In this document: in pieces, positions 1-7,936 of the stretch
How positions within the stretch are numbered: position 1 is the stretch's first letter
How the letters are laid out: each line of letters begins with the position of its first letter
Assembly (NCBI RefSeq): GCF_900176385.1
Contig: NZ_FWXN01000002.1
Span: 1-64,000, forward strand
Direction of reading: 5' to 3'
Length of the DNA stretch: 64,000 bases
From: Janibacter indicus
Lineage (GTDB): Bacteria > Actinomycetota > Actinomycetes > Actinomycetales > Dermatophilaceae
Made by a program: the position numbers and the translations under genes
The notes under the pieces: model-generated
The model's database searches: none
Seen by the model: only the letters and a program-made list of their open reading frames with translations
What the model was told of the DNA's origin: nothing

Positions 1-101
1 CGACTTCCTCCACACCTACAATCACGACCGCGGCCACACCGCACTCAAAGGCGCCTCACCCGCACACCGCGTACCCAACCTGGCGGGTCAGTACAGCTAG
101 G
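1..101 (+). mobile_element. right end of an IS481-family element with target duplication
   Basis: The element runs off the left edge. Its last bases, up to position 95, give an inverted-repeat end that reads TGTACTGACCCG on the minus strand. This closely resembles the right end of the complete IS481-type element at 47039-48131, which reads TGTACTCAGCCG. The six bases that follow (96-101, GCTAGG) fit NCTAGN, the target duplicated by IS481-family elements. The left end is outside the window, so the duplication cannot be confirmed. Confidence 0.7.
2..100 (+). CDS. IS481-family transposase, C-terminal fragment (5' end outside window)
   Basis: Only the last 32 residues are present. They read as the C-terminus of a DDE integrase-type transposase, with the motif YNHDRGHTALKG followed by an SPAHRV-type tail. 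This is the conserved YN..R.H..L...PP region that ends the catalytic domain of IS481/IS3-type enzymes. The stop codon TAG (98-100) lies outside the element proper, inside the presumed CTAG target site, so termination seems to be supplied by the insertion site. A functional copy cannot be judged because the start is off the window. Family assignment is fairly secure because of the close match with the intact element near 47 kb. Confidence 0.8.
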   Translation, partial: DFLHTYNHDRGHTALKGASPAHRVPNLAGQYS

Positions 102-139
102 GCTCCGCGCGGGCGACTTGGCCTTTCCCCCTTCGATCC

Positions 140-167
140 TGTACACATGTACATGTACGGATGTACA
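140..167. promoter_or_regulatory. palindromic operator upstream of the tetR-exporter operon
   Basis: A run of overlapping TGTACA and GTACATGTAC palindromes lies just upstream of the TetR start codon. TGTACA occurs at 140, 148 and 162, and GTACATGTAC (149-158) is a perfect inverted repeat. This is the expected position for autoregulation by the adjacent TetR protein. Binding is inferred from position and symmetry only. Confidence 0.55.
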
Positions 168-184
168 ACAACGAAGGAGGGGCC

Positions 185-814
185 GTGGGCTCCACGCAGG
201 ACCGGCCGGCACCCGGGCGGCGCGACCCCGAGGGGCGGCGCCGCGCGATCATCGATGCGGCCGCAGAGCTGATCGTCGAGGGCGGCGCCTCCTCGCTCAC
301 CCATCGCGCCGTCGCGGCCCGCGCCGGGGTCTCGCTCGGCTCGACGACGCAGTACTTCTCCTCCCTCGACGAGCTGCGCGAACTGGCCCTGCAGTCGCTC
401 TCCGACCTCATCGACGCGGGCCTGGCCGAGGTCGAGGCGCAGCTGCTGCCGCTCGACGACGCCCCCGAGCGACTGGCGCAGGAGATGCACGCCTTCCTCA
501 GCGACGAACGGGCGGTGCGCGCCGACCTCGAGCTCGTCCACTCCGGGCTCGGCGACGACCCGAGACTGCGTGAGCTCGCGCTGCGCTGGACCGACCGGCT
601 CGTCGAGATCCTCGCCCGTCACCTCGACCCGCCCGTCGCCGAGGCGATCGGCCTCTACCTCGACGGCGCCACGCTGCACGCCGGGCTGCACGACGAACCG
701 GTGTCCGCCGAGGCGATGGCCGCGGTCTTCCGCCGGCTCATGGCCGCCCCGGCGCAGCCCGCCGCCCGCGCCACGACCGACCCCACCACGATCGAAGGGA
801 GTGACCCCCGATGA
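185..814 (+). CDS. TetR/AcrR family transcriptional regulator
   Basis: This 209-residue protein has the TetR layout. An N-terminal helix-turn-helix at about residues 20-65 contains the LTHRAVAARAGVS and YFSSLDEL segments, and a variable helical ligand domain follows. I chose the GTG at 185 because a good ribosome binding site (GAAGGAGG) sits directly before it; an ATG at 161 would place that site inside the gene. The stop overlaps the start of the exporter gene by four bases (ATGA), so the two are translationally coupled. It very likely represses the operon through the TGTACA palindromes just upstream and is released by a drug-like ligand. The ligand cannot be predicted. Confidence 0.9.
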   Translation: MGSTQDRPAPGRRDPEGRRRAIIDAAAELIVEGGASSLTHRAVAARAGVSLGSTTQYFSSLDELRELALQSLSDLIDAGLAEVEAQLLPLDDAPERLAQEMHAFLSDERAVRADLELVHSGLGDDPRLRELALRWTDRLVEILARHLDPPVAEAIGLYLDGATLHAGLHDEPVSAEAMAAVFRRLMAAPAQPAARATTDPTTIEGSDPR

Positions 815-2355
815 CCTCCACCCTCACCTCCACGACCGCCCCGGTGTCGACGCGCCGCGCCTGGGCCGCCGTCGCCGTCCTCAGCGCGAGCCTGCTCGTC
901 ATCACGATGGACATGACGATCCTCAACATCGCGCTGCCGGACATGGCGGCCGAGCTGCGACCCACGGCCAACCAGCAGCTGTGGATCGTCGACGTCTACT
1001 CCCTCGTCCTCGCAGGGCTCCTCGTCCCGTGGGCGGCGGTCGCCGACCGATGGGGCCGGCGGCGCATGCTGCTGCTCGGCTATGCGATCTTCCTCGTCAG
1101 CTCGCTGCTCGTCCTCGTCGCCGACACGGCCGAGGCGGTCATCGTCCTGCGCGCCCTGCTCGGCATCGGCGGCGCGATGATCATGCCCAACACGCTCTCG
1201 CTCATCCGGGTGATCTTCACCGACGCCGCCCAGCGGGCGACGGCCCTGAGCATCTGGGCCGCCGTCTCCGGGCTCGGGGCGGCCGTGGGCCCGCTCGTCG
1301 GCGGCTTCCTCCTCGAGCACTTCTCCTGGCACGCGGCCTTCCTCGTCAACGTGCCGCTGATGATCGCCGCGATCATCGCGGGCGCGATCGTGCTGCCGGA
1401 GTCGCGGGTCGAGGGCGCCGGCCGGTGGGATGTCACGGCCGCGGTGCTCGCGCTCGTCGGCATGGTCGCCTTCGTCTGGTCGGTGAAGTCCTTCGGCAAG
1501 GAGGCCAGCCTCCTCCACCCACCGGCACTGCTGGCGCTCGTGGTCGGCCTCGGTGCGCTGACGATCTTCGTGCGGCGCTGCCTGCGCAGCGATGCGCCCT
1601 TGCTGGACGTCGGCCTCTTCCGCAGCCGCCCCTTCAGCGCCGGGATCATCGCGGCGCTCGGCACGACCTTCGCCATGCTCGCGGCGCTGCTCCTGCTCAC
1701 GCAGTGGCTGCAGCTCGTCGAGGGCGCGAGCCCGATCGAGTCCGGGATCAAGCTCATCCCCGTCGCGCTCGCCGGAGCCGTCGCCTCGCTCGCCGCGCCG
1801 CCGCTGGCGCGGGTCGTCGGGGCACGGGCCGTGCTCGCCTCGGGCCTGGCGCTGGCGGGGGTCGGTCTGCTCGCTGTCGGGCTCGGACCCGACGGGCTGA
1901 CCTACCCGCTCGTGCTCACGGCCATGCTGCTCGTCGGTGCCGGCACCGGGTCGCTCGCCATCGCCTCGGCGATGGTCATGATGGGCTCGCCCGAGGACAA
2001 GGCCGGCAACGCCGGCGCCCTCGAGGAGACCTCCTACGAGCTCGGCGGCACCCTCGGCGTCGCGGTCCTCGGCAGCGTCTCCGCGCTCGTCTACCGCACC
2101 CACCTGCAGTCCTCGGCCGCCCTGGAGCAGGCGGGTCCGCAGGCGGCTCGGGCCGCCGAGGACTCGCTCGGTGCGGCGGTGGCGACGGCCGACGAGCTCG
2201 GCCTGCCGGCCCTGGCCACCGACGCCAGTGCCGCCTTCGTCGACTCGCTGCAGGTCGCCGGCATCGCCGGCGGGACGCTGATGCTCGTCGTGGCTGCCGT
2301 GGTCTTCGTGCTCACCCCGCGCGGCACCGACATCTCCGGCGCCACCCACGGCTGA
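811..2355 (+). CDS. MFS drug:H+ antiporter, DHA2 (14-TMS) family
   Basis: A 514-residue integral membrane protein of the length and hydrophobicity expected for the 14-helix DHA2 group (QacA, LfrA, EmrB relatives). Helix 1 carries the group motif MDMTILNIALPDM (about 33-45), loop 2-3 carries motif A as DRWGRRR (about 79-85), and helix 5 contains the antiporter motif C region SGLGAAVGPLVGG. These proteins export lipophilic cations and other toxic compounds across the plasma membrane in exchange for protons. It follows the tetR gene with an ATGA overlap, so its expression should rise when TetR binds its ligand. The substrate is unknown. Confidence 0.93.
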   Translation: MTSTLTSTTAPVSTRRAWAAVAVLSASLLVITMDMTILNIALPDMAAELRPTANQQLWIVDVYSLVLAGLLVPWAAVADRWGRRRMLLLGYAIFLVSSLLVLVADTAEAVIVLRALLGIGGAMIMPNTLSLIRVIFTDAAQRATALSIWAAVSGLGAAVGPLVGGFLLEHFSWHAAFLVNVPLMIAAIIAGAIVLPESRVEGAGRWDVTAAVLALVGMVAFVWSVKSFGKEASLLHPPALLALVVGLGALTIFVRRCLRSDAPLLDVGLFRSRPFSAGIIAALGTTFAMLAALLLLTQWLQLVEGASPIESGIKLIPVALAGAVASLAAPPLARVVGARAVLASGLALAGVGLLAVGLGPDGLTYPLVLTAMLLVGAGTGSLAIASAMVMMGSPEDKAGNAGALEETSYELGGTLGVAVLGSVSALVYRTHLQSSAALEQAGPQAARAAEDSLGAAVATADELGLPALATDASAAFVDSLQVAGIAGGTLMLVVAAVVFVLTPRGTDISGATHG

Positions 2356-2416
2356 CCCCCTGCGCCTTTCCTTGAGGAAGTGCGAAGAATGGTCGGCCGG
2401 TGGTGGTCCTGAGGCT

Positions 2417-2436
2417 GCATTGCCGTAGGGCAATGC
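2417..2436. repeat. dispersed palindrome GCATTGCC-GTAG-GGCAATGC, copy 1
   Basis: A perfect 8-bp inverted repeat with a four-base GTAG loop, between the exporter gene and the HEAT-repeat gene. The identical 20-bp unit recurs at 55520-55539, and in the opposite orientation with longer arms at 55474-55501. A CGAAGGGGG motif starts on its last base. It looks like a small REP-type element or terminator. Confidence 0.7.
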
Positions 2437-2462
2437 GAAGGGGGCCGGTAGCGTCGAGCGAC

Positions 2463-3236
2463 GTGAGCGGTACTTCCTTCGACAAGGCCCTGCAGGCGGC
2501 GCGGTACGACGACCCCTCGGTGCGGCAGCGCGCCGCGCTGTGGCTCGGCACCCACGCCGACGAGACGGTGGCCGCCGACCTCGTGCGACTGCTCGTCACC
2601 GAGCCGGACTTCTACGTCCGCGAGACCCTGACCTGGGCCGTCGTCACCCGGCACACCTCCACCTACCCGCTGCTCGTCGAGGCCCTGCGCGACGACTCCC
2701 TCGCCGAGGGGACCGGCCGGGTCCAGGTGCTCCACGCCCTGAGCAAGATCCGCCGGCCCGAGTCGGTCGCCGAGATCCTCCCCCTGGCCGACGACGAGGA
2801 CGACGCGGTCGCGGCCAAGGCGTGGTGGGCGCTGGGCCGCATCGGCACCCCGGGCGCCGTCGCCGCACTCGTCGACGCCCTGGGGGTGGAGGAGGAGTTC
2901 CGTCGCCGCGAGCTGACCCGCGCCCTCGAGCAGGCCGGAGAGGCCGCGGTCGAGGGCCTCGCCGGTCGCCTGTCCGACCCCGACAGCTCCGTGCGCCGGC
3001 ACGCCGCCGAGGCGCTCCTGGGCATCGGCGACCCCGCGGCCCGCCCGGCCGCCCCGGAGCTCTTCCACGTCGTGGCGACGGACGACAAGGAGGTCGTGCT
3101 GCCCGCCGTCGAGGCCCTCGCCGCCCTCGATCTGCCCGAGGTCGACGACGTGCTGCGTCGGCTGCGCGACGGCGACGACGCCTGGCTGTCGATCACCGCT
3201 GGGTGGTTGCTCACGGACCGGTCCGGGACCGCCTGA
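2463..3236 (+). CDS. HEAT-repeat / PBS lyase-type repeat protein
   Basis: A soluble, all-helical protein of 257 residues built from about 30-residue HEAT-like units. Examples are the segments DPSVRQRAALWLG near the start, DAVAAKAWWALGRIG at mid-length and DSSVRRHAAEALLGIG further on, each with the D..VR..A..ALG pattern. Such proteins act as protein-interaction scaffolds or in cofactor-lyase complexes. Nothing here points to a specific partner, and no signal peptide or transmembrane segment is seen. I start it at GTG 2463 rather than the upstream in-frame codon at 2400, because the latter would translate through the intergenic palindrome. It stands alone between the exporter and the propeller protein. 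Confidence 0.75.
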   Translation: MSGTSFDKALQAARYDDPSVRQRAALWLGTHADETVAADLVRLLVTEPDFYVRETLTWAVVTRHTSTYPLLVEALRDDSLAEGTGRVQVLHALSKIRRPESVAEILPLADDEDDAVAAKAWWALGRIGTPGAVAALVDALGVEEEFRRRELTRALEQAGEAAVEGLAGRLSDPDSSVRRHAAEALLGIGDPAARPAAPELFHVVATDDKEVVLPAVEALAALDLPEVDDVLRRLRDGDDAWLSITAGWLLTDRSGTA

Positions 3237-3253
3237 GCCGCCCGGGTTCACGC

Positions 3254-3259
3254 TACAAT
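3254..3259 (+). promoter_or_regulatory. -10 box of a leaderless promoter
   Basis: TACAAT (3254-3259) ends seven bases before the ATG at 3267, so transcription should start at or next to the start codon. Leaderless mRNAs of this geometry are common in actinobacteria. The -35 region is weak. Confidence 0.5.
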
Positions 3260-3266
3260 GGGGCGC

Positions 3267-5159
3267 ATGCGCTCCCGGACCCGACTCCTCCAAGCCCTGA
3301 TCGGCCTGCAGGCACTGCTCGTGGCCTCGCCGATCGCGACGATCGACAACCTGCTCACCTCGCCGCGGGCCGTCGGGGCCCAGGGGCGGCGTGCAGACCT
3401 GCCGATGACGATCGCGTCGGGCCTCCCCTTCGTCGTGGCGCTGCTGCCCGTCGCCATGGTCGCGGTGGCCGTCGCCCTGCACCGGCGCACCCCCGGCTCG
3501 CGGCGGGCCGCCGCCGTGCTCTCGGTCGTCGCCCTCGTCGTGGCCCTCGCGCCCGGCCAGCGCGGCATGACCACCGCGGCCCCGATCGTCCACGGCATCC
3601 CGCTCGCGGTCGTCGCCGCGGCGACCCTCCTCGTGCTCTGGCGTTCGCGCGCCGAGAGCACCCGCGACCTCGGCCGCTCCCGCGCCGGTCGGGTCACCGT
3701 CGCCCTGCTCACCGTCTGGGTCCTCGCGCTCGCCGCGCTCGGGGCGAGCAGCCGCACGATCCCCGTCGGGCCGCTGTCGAGTGCCCTGAGCACCGACCTC
3801 GACGTCGACCGGGTCACCCCGCAGGGCGAGCTCGAGGGTGAGCCGGCCGAGCAGTCACCGCAGCTCGCGCCCAACCCCGACAGCAACATCCACGGCGACG
3901 CCGCGATGACCGACGCCTACACCGACCGCGACGTCCTCGACCCGCGGCAGGCCAAGGTCATCCGACGTCACCTCGGCGGGGTGTGCGCCTCGGTCCTGCG
4001 CGACGAGCACGAGCGCCTCGTCGCGGTCTGCGTCAACGCCACCCGCGTGACGCTCAACGTGCTCGACCCCGACACCCTCGACGTGCTCGCCCGCGAGCAC
4101 GTGGCCGACCGGCCCTTCCGGGCCGACTTCGCGACGAACTTCGCGGGAGGCGGCTACGCCGTCCTCGACGCCGACCAGCGCGTCGTCCTGCCGACCTCCG
4201 ACGGTCGGATCACCCGGTGGCGGGTCGCCGACGACGCGGGCGACCCGCAGATCGCGCCCGTGGACGAGTTCGACATCAGCGACGGTCTCGCCGACGGCGA
4301 GGGCATCAACTCCGCCGTGCCCGGCACCGACGGGCGGATCTGGGTCGTCGGGCAGCTCGGCTCGGTCGGTCTCCTCGACCCCGAGACCGGGCGCGCCGGG
4401 TGGACCCGGTTCGAGGCGGCGGACATCGAAAACTCCTTCGCCGTCGGCGCCGACGGCCGGGCCTGGGTCGTCACCTCCCGCGAGCTCGTCGCCCTGAGCG
4501 GGGAGACCGGCACACCGCGCGTCGTCTGGGAGCAGACCTACGACGCGGGGTCGCGGCGCAAGCCGGGGCAGACGAGCCGGGCCTCGGGCACGACTCCCAC
4601 GCTCATGGCCGGCGAGCGGCACGTGGCCATCACCGACAACGCCGACCCGCGCATGCACGTCGTCGTCTACGACACCTCCGCCGGGGCGGGGGACAAGGAG
4701 GTCTGCCGCGTGCCGGTCTTCGCGCCGGACCGCAGCGCCGGTGACAACTCGCTCATCGCCATCGGCCGGTCCCTCTTCGTCGAGAGCAACTACGGGTACA
4801 ACCTCTTCGACGCGACCTTCGGCCGGTCGACCCAGCCGGGTCTGACCCGCATCGACGTCACCGACGACGGCTGCGAGGTCGTGTGGGCCAACGACGAGAT
4901 CCGCATCCCGTCGACGGTCTCCAAGGGGACCTCCTCCGGCGTCATCGCGACGTACACCAAGGAGGAGTCGGCCGCCGGCATCGACGCCTGGTACTTCACC
5001 GCGGTCGACGCGACGACTGGCGAGATCATGTGGCGTCGCCTCGCGGGCACCGGCTCGATGGTCAACAACCACTACGCCGCGACGTACGTCGGCCCGGACG
5101 GCTCGATGCTCGTGGGCGTGACCGGCGGGCTCGTCGCCCTCGTGCCCGAGCAGCCCTAG
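3267..5159 (+). CDS. membrane-anchored beta-propeller-like protein of unknown function
   Basis: A 630-residue protein I do not recognise as a named family. The first 180 residues contain about five hydrophobic helices, for example around LPFVVALLPVAMVAVAVAL and VALLTVWVLALAAL. The rest is a large, presumably extracytoplasmic domain of repeated beta-strand units, with segments such as DGRITRW, DGRIWVVGQLGSVGLLD and DGRAWVVTSRELVAL that look like propeller blades of the PQQ/Kelch/lactonase kind. ATG 3267 is preferred over ATG 3258 because the latter lies inside the -10 box. It is monocistronic, with the ankyrin gene running convergently. A role in sensing or binding at the cell surface is possible but unproven. 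Confidence 0.75.
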   Translation: MRSRTRLLQALIGLQALLVASPIATIDNLLTSPRAVGAQGRRADLPMTIASGLPFVVALLPVAMVAVAVALHRRTPGSRRAAAVLSVVALVVALAPGQRGMTTAAPIVHGIPLAVVAAATLLVLWRSRAESTRDLGRSRAGRVTVALLTVWVLALAALGASSRTIPVGPLSSALSTDLDVDRVTPQGELEGEPAEQSPQLAPNPDSNIHGDAAMTDAYTDRDVLDPRQAKVIRRHLGGVCASVLRDEHERLVAVCVNATRVTLNVLDPDTLDVLAREHVADRPFRADFATNFAGGGYAVLDADQRVVLPTSDGRITRWRVADDAGDPQIAPVDEFDISDGLADGEGINSAVPGTDGRIWVVGQLGSVGLLDPETGRAGWTRFEAADIENSFAVGADGRAWVVTSRELVALSGETGTPRVVWEQTYDAGSRRKPGQTSRASGTTPTLMAGERHVAITDNADPRMHVVVYDTSAGAGDKEVCRVPVFAPDRSAGDNSLIAIGRSLFVESNYGYNLFDATFGRSTQPGLTRIDVTDDGCEVVWANDEIRIPSTVSKGTSSGVIATYTKEESAAGIDAWYFTAVDATTGEIMWRRLAGTGSMVNNHYAATYVGPDGSMLVGVTGGLVALVPEQP

Positions 5160-5199
5160 ACATCCCACGGGGCGGCACGCATACGGTGCCGGTGTCGTC

Positions 5200-5619
5200 T
5201 CAGCGGCCGGGGAGCAGGTCGGTCCGGCCGAAGGCCAGGGCCGTCGCCCGCGCCGAGGGCGCTCCGGCGTCGAGGTCGGCGCCGCGCTCGAGCAGTGCGG
5301 TCACGACCTCGACCTCGCCCTTGAAGACCGCGCCGGCCAGGGGTGACTGACCGCGCGCGTTGAGGGCGTCGACGTCGGCGCCGCGACGGGCGAGCTCGCC
5401 CACCAGGCTCGCCTGCCCGTGGTAGGCGGCGAGCATGAGCAGGGTGTTGCCCGCCTCGTCGGCCAGGTCGACCGGGGCGCCGGCATCGAGGTAGGGCGCG
5501 AGGCCGTCCACGTCGCCGGCCCGCGCGAGGTCGAGCAGGCGGTGGGCGAGCGCGACCGCCTCGTCCTGCGGCTGGTCGGCCCCGGTGGCTTGGGCGTAGG
5601 CGTCGTCGACATCGCTCAT
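5200..5619 (-). CDS. ankyrin-repeat protein
   Basis: A 139-residue protein with three to four ankyrin units: DEAGNTLLMLAAYHG, ARRGADVDALNARGQSPLAGA and a final LLERGADLDAG. The N-terminal 40 residues are helical, and there is no signal peptide. Ankyrin proteins mediate protein-protein contacts; no partner is evident. The ATG at 5619 follows the typical acidic start of these small proteins, and the longer frame to 5727 would run through the neighbouring intergenic space. A 5'-truncated paralogue with nearly the same repeat sequence lies at 20544-20835. The convergent propeller gene ends 40 bases away. Confidence 0.85.
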   Translation of the reverse strand: MSDVDDAYAQATGADQPQDEAVALAHRLLDLARAGDVDGLAPYLDAGAPVDLADEAGNTLLMLAAYHGQASLVGELARRGADVDALNARGQSPLAGAVFKGEVEVVTALLERGADLDAGAPSARATALAFGRTDLLPGR

Positions 5620-5638
5620 GCGCCCAGTCTGCCCGGCG

Positions 5639-6640
5639 TCAGTCCTGCGAGGGCGGCTGGCCGCCCGACGGCGGCTGACCGCCCTGGCCACCCGAGGGCG
5701 GCTGGCCGCCACCGCCCATGCCGCCACCCGCGCTGGGCTCGGTCGTCGTGTCGACGTGGACCGCCAGGCTGGCGGTGTACCCCTTCGAGACGCCCCCGGT
5801 GATCGTGGCCAGCTGCTGGTCGAGGCTGTCGGCGAAGATCCCGTCGTCCTCGACCGAACCGACGCCCTCGAGGTTGCGGGTCGACCCGTCGTACTCGTCG
5901 CGGGCGTAGACCTGGGTGAGCATGTCCTGCGGGAAGGCGACCTGCGAGGTCGCGATGACGTTGTCGACGTCGGTCGCGGAGTCGACGTCGGGGTAGACCT
6001 CGAGGTGGATGTGCGGCCACCGACCGGAGTAGCAGCCCGGCACGATGGTCGTGAAGCTCACCCGGCCGTCGTCGTCGGCGACCTGCACCCCGCGCAGCCA
6101 GGTCTGGTCCTCGACGCCCTGGGTGTACATCGAGTAGCGGCCCTGCGCGTCGCAGTGCCAGATGTAGACGGCCGCCCCGGCGAAGGGAGCCCCCTGCGCC
6201 ATGTCCGTGACGGTGAAGTCCATCGTCAGCGGGACGCCGTCGACGCGCTCACCGCCGTCGAGGCTCGTCGTGATGTCCTGCCGGACGATGCCCGACTCGG
6301 AGAGGACGTTGACGTCGTCGACGGTGCCGTCGGCGGGGTAGGGGCCGTTGGTCTCCTCGGGGATCTCCGTCGACGAGCCGGCGCTGCTCGTCGCGGACCC
6401 CGAGGTGGCGCTGCTCGTCGCGGACCCCGAGGTGGCGCTGCTCGTCGACGAGCCCGATCCGTCGGCACCGCACGCGGCGAGCGCCGCCGAGCCGAGCCCG
6501 AGCCCGAGGACGTCGAGCGCCCGACGGCGCGTGAGCAGGGTCGCGACGTCAAATCCGGCGCCCTGGTCGACGAGCTCGTCGTCAGGGCGGGGGAGGGCGC
6601 GGCCCTCGTAGGTGGGGCGGGTGCGCTGCTGGCGGGTCAT
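5639..6640 (-). CDS. secreted intradiol ring-cleavage dioxygenase-like lipoprotein
   Basis: A 333-residue protein with an export signal containing RRR (residues 38-40), a hydrophobic stretch and the lipobox LAAC (Cys about 57). That suggests Tat export followed by lipid anchoring. A low-complexity Ser/Thr/Ala/Gly linker with SATSG repeats follows, partly encoded by a tandem DNA repeat near 6385-6440. The domain then resembles protocatechuate 3,4-dioxygenase: tyrosines in GRYSMYT and CYSGRW and histidines in PHIHLEVY are candidate non-haem iron ligands. The C-terminus is a GGQPPS repeat tail. Intradiol enzymes open catechol-type rings between the hydroxyls; secreted forms have no firmly known substrate. 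The ATG at 6640 has an AGGAG-type site before it. Confidence 0.82.
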   Translation of the reverse strand: MTRQQRTRPTYEGRALPRPDDELVDQGAGFDVATLLTRRRALDVLGLGLGSAALAACGADGSGSSTSSATSGSATSSATSGSATSSAGSSTEIPEETNGPYPADGTVDDVNVLSESGIVRQDITTSLDGGERVDGVPLTMDFTVTDMAQGAPFAGAAVYIWHCDAQGRYSMYTQGVEDQTWLRGVQVADDDGRVSFTTIVPGCYSGRWPHIHLEVYPDVDSATDVDNVIATSQVAFPQDMLTQVYARDEYDGSTRNLEGVGSVEDDGIFADSLDQQLATITGGVSKGYTASLAVHVDTTTEPSAGGGMGGGGQPPSGGQGGQPPSGGQPPSQD

Positions 6641-6745
6641 GGTCGGCTCCTGACGTGGTGGTCGCTGCACGAGCAACACTCGCGGCTCGCGCCGTGGCGG
6701 TGCTGTGGGCTCCCTGTGGCCCTCCTGTGGCGGGTCGGGAGCCGA

Positions 6746-7936
6746 TCAGGGCAGGGGCTCGCCCTTCATGAGGCGGGACGAGTAGACGTTGGTGATCCGC
6801 ACCCCGTCGAGCCAGGCGGTGAGCCGTGCCGCCTCGGCGGCGAGGGCGGACCTCCCTTCGCCGGGGAGGTCGGTGCCCGGGCACTCGACGACCGAGACGA
6901 CCCCGTCGTCGTCCTGGACCCAGGCGCCGACGATCCGCCCCTGCCACCACGCGGTCGTGCCGCCGTTGCCGTTGCTGTCGAAGAGCAGGTCGCGGTGGGC
7001 GGGGTCGAGGTACCAGTCGCGGCGCTTCCACCCCATCGTCGTCGGGTCGAGGGTCGGCAGCAGCGCGGCCCACGGCCCGACCTCGTCGACCGGGTCGAGG
7101 TCGTCCGGCAGGAGCCACCCGGTGCGGCCGCCCTCGAGGTCGACCTCGACCGCGCCGACGTCCTCGAGGGCGGTGCGGGTCGCTCCCTTCGTCGCGCCGA
7201 GCCACCACTGGACGTCGTCGAGCGTGCCCGGGCCGTACTGCTCCAGCCACCGCCGGACCAGCTCGGCGTAGCCGGCAGCGAGGTCCGGGACGCTGGGCTC
7301 CTCCCCGAGCCACGCGGCCATGAGGGTCCACGCGGGCTTCGACAGGCGCCAGTGGCCGGCATTGGGCCCGCGGGTGATCCGCCCTTCGGCGCCGAGCCAG
7401 GTGAGCACGCGGGGTGCGAGGTTGAAGGTGCCGCCGTAGCGCTTGCCCTCGTTGACCGTGATGGCGCCGGTGAGCTCGGGCAGCTGGGCGCGCAGCGTGG
7501 CGGCCGTGAGCGCCTCGCCACCGGCCAACCGCCGCTCGACCGCCGCGCCCGCGGTCGCGAGCCAGGCCTCGCCGTCGTCGGCGATGCCGTGGCGGGCGGC
7601 GTCGCGCGAGACGAGCCGGTGCTGCTCGGACGCGATCCGGCCGCGGGCGACGGCGAGCGCGGCGGGCAGCAGGTCGCGGGGGAAGGCGAAGAGCGTGCGG
7701 CGCATCGCCAGCTGCTTGACGATGCTGCGGTCGTCGTAGAGCGCCGCGTCGACGTCGAAGGGGGTCACCCCGGTGGTGCGGGCGCCGACGGCCAGGTGCA
7801 CGGTCGCGGCCTCGGTCGCGTGCAGGCAGACCACCGAGCGGGCCGCGCCGACGACGTCGGGTGCGTGGTGGTCGGGGTGCAGTGCCTGTCGCGTCGCGAG
7901 GCGGGCGCGGCGCTCGGCGTCGCCGACGGTGCGCAT
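6746..7936 (-). CDS. winged-helix DNA-binding protein, AlkZ/YcaQ-like (HTH_42)
   Basis: A 396-residue protein of the HTH_42 family, whose characterised members AlkZ and YcaQ are DNA glycosylases that unhook crosslinks or remove alkylated bases. Family features are the N-terminal ARSVVCLHATEAATVHLA region, the RTLFAFPRDLLPAAL segment and the C-terminal WWQGRIVGAWVQ strand. I do not see the QxQ or QxD catalytic signature with confidence, so glycosylase activity is unproven. Its ATG overlaps the stop codon of the upstream methyltransferase by one base (TGATG), which makes a two-gene operon. Confidence 0.8.
   Translation of the reverse strand: MRTVGDAERRARLATRQALHPDHHAPDVVGAARSVVCLHATEAATVHLAVGARTTGVTPFDVDAALYDDRSIVKQLAMRRTLFAFPRDLLPAALAVARGRIASEQHRLVSRDAARHGIADDGEAWLATAGAAVERRLAGGEALTAATLRAQLPELTGAITVNEGKRYGGTFNLAPRVLTWLGAEGRITRGPNAGHWRLSKPAWTLMAAWLGEEPSVPDLAAGYAELVRRWLEQYGPGTLDDVQWWLGATKGATRTALEDVGAVEVDLEGGRTGWLLPDDLDPVDEVGPWAALLPTLDPTTMGWKRRDWYLDPAHRDLLFDSNGNGGTTAWWQGRIVGAWVQDDDGVVSVVECPGTDLPGEGRSALAAEAARLTAWLDGVRITNVYSSRLMKGEPLP

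Noticed and set aside
655-2433. Long minus-strand reading frame antisense to the exporter gene
   Set aside because: Its composition is the mirror of the GC-rich coding strand (Arg, Gly, Asp and His rich, no domain). The + strand gene has full MFS motifs. Similar antisense frames over most genes were dismissed for the same reason.
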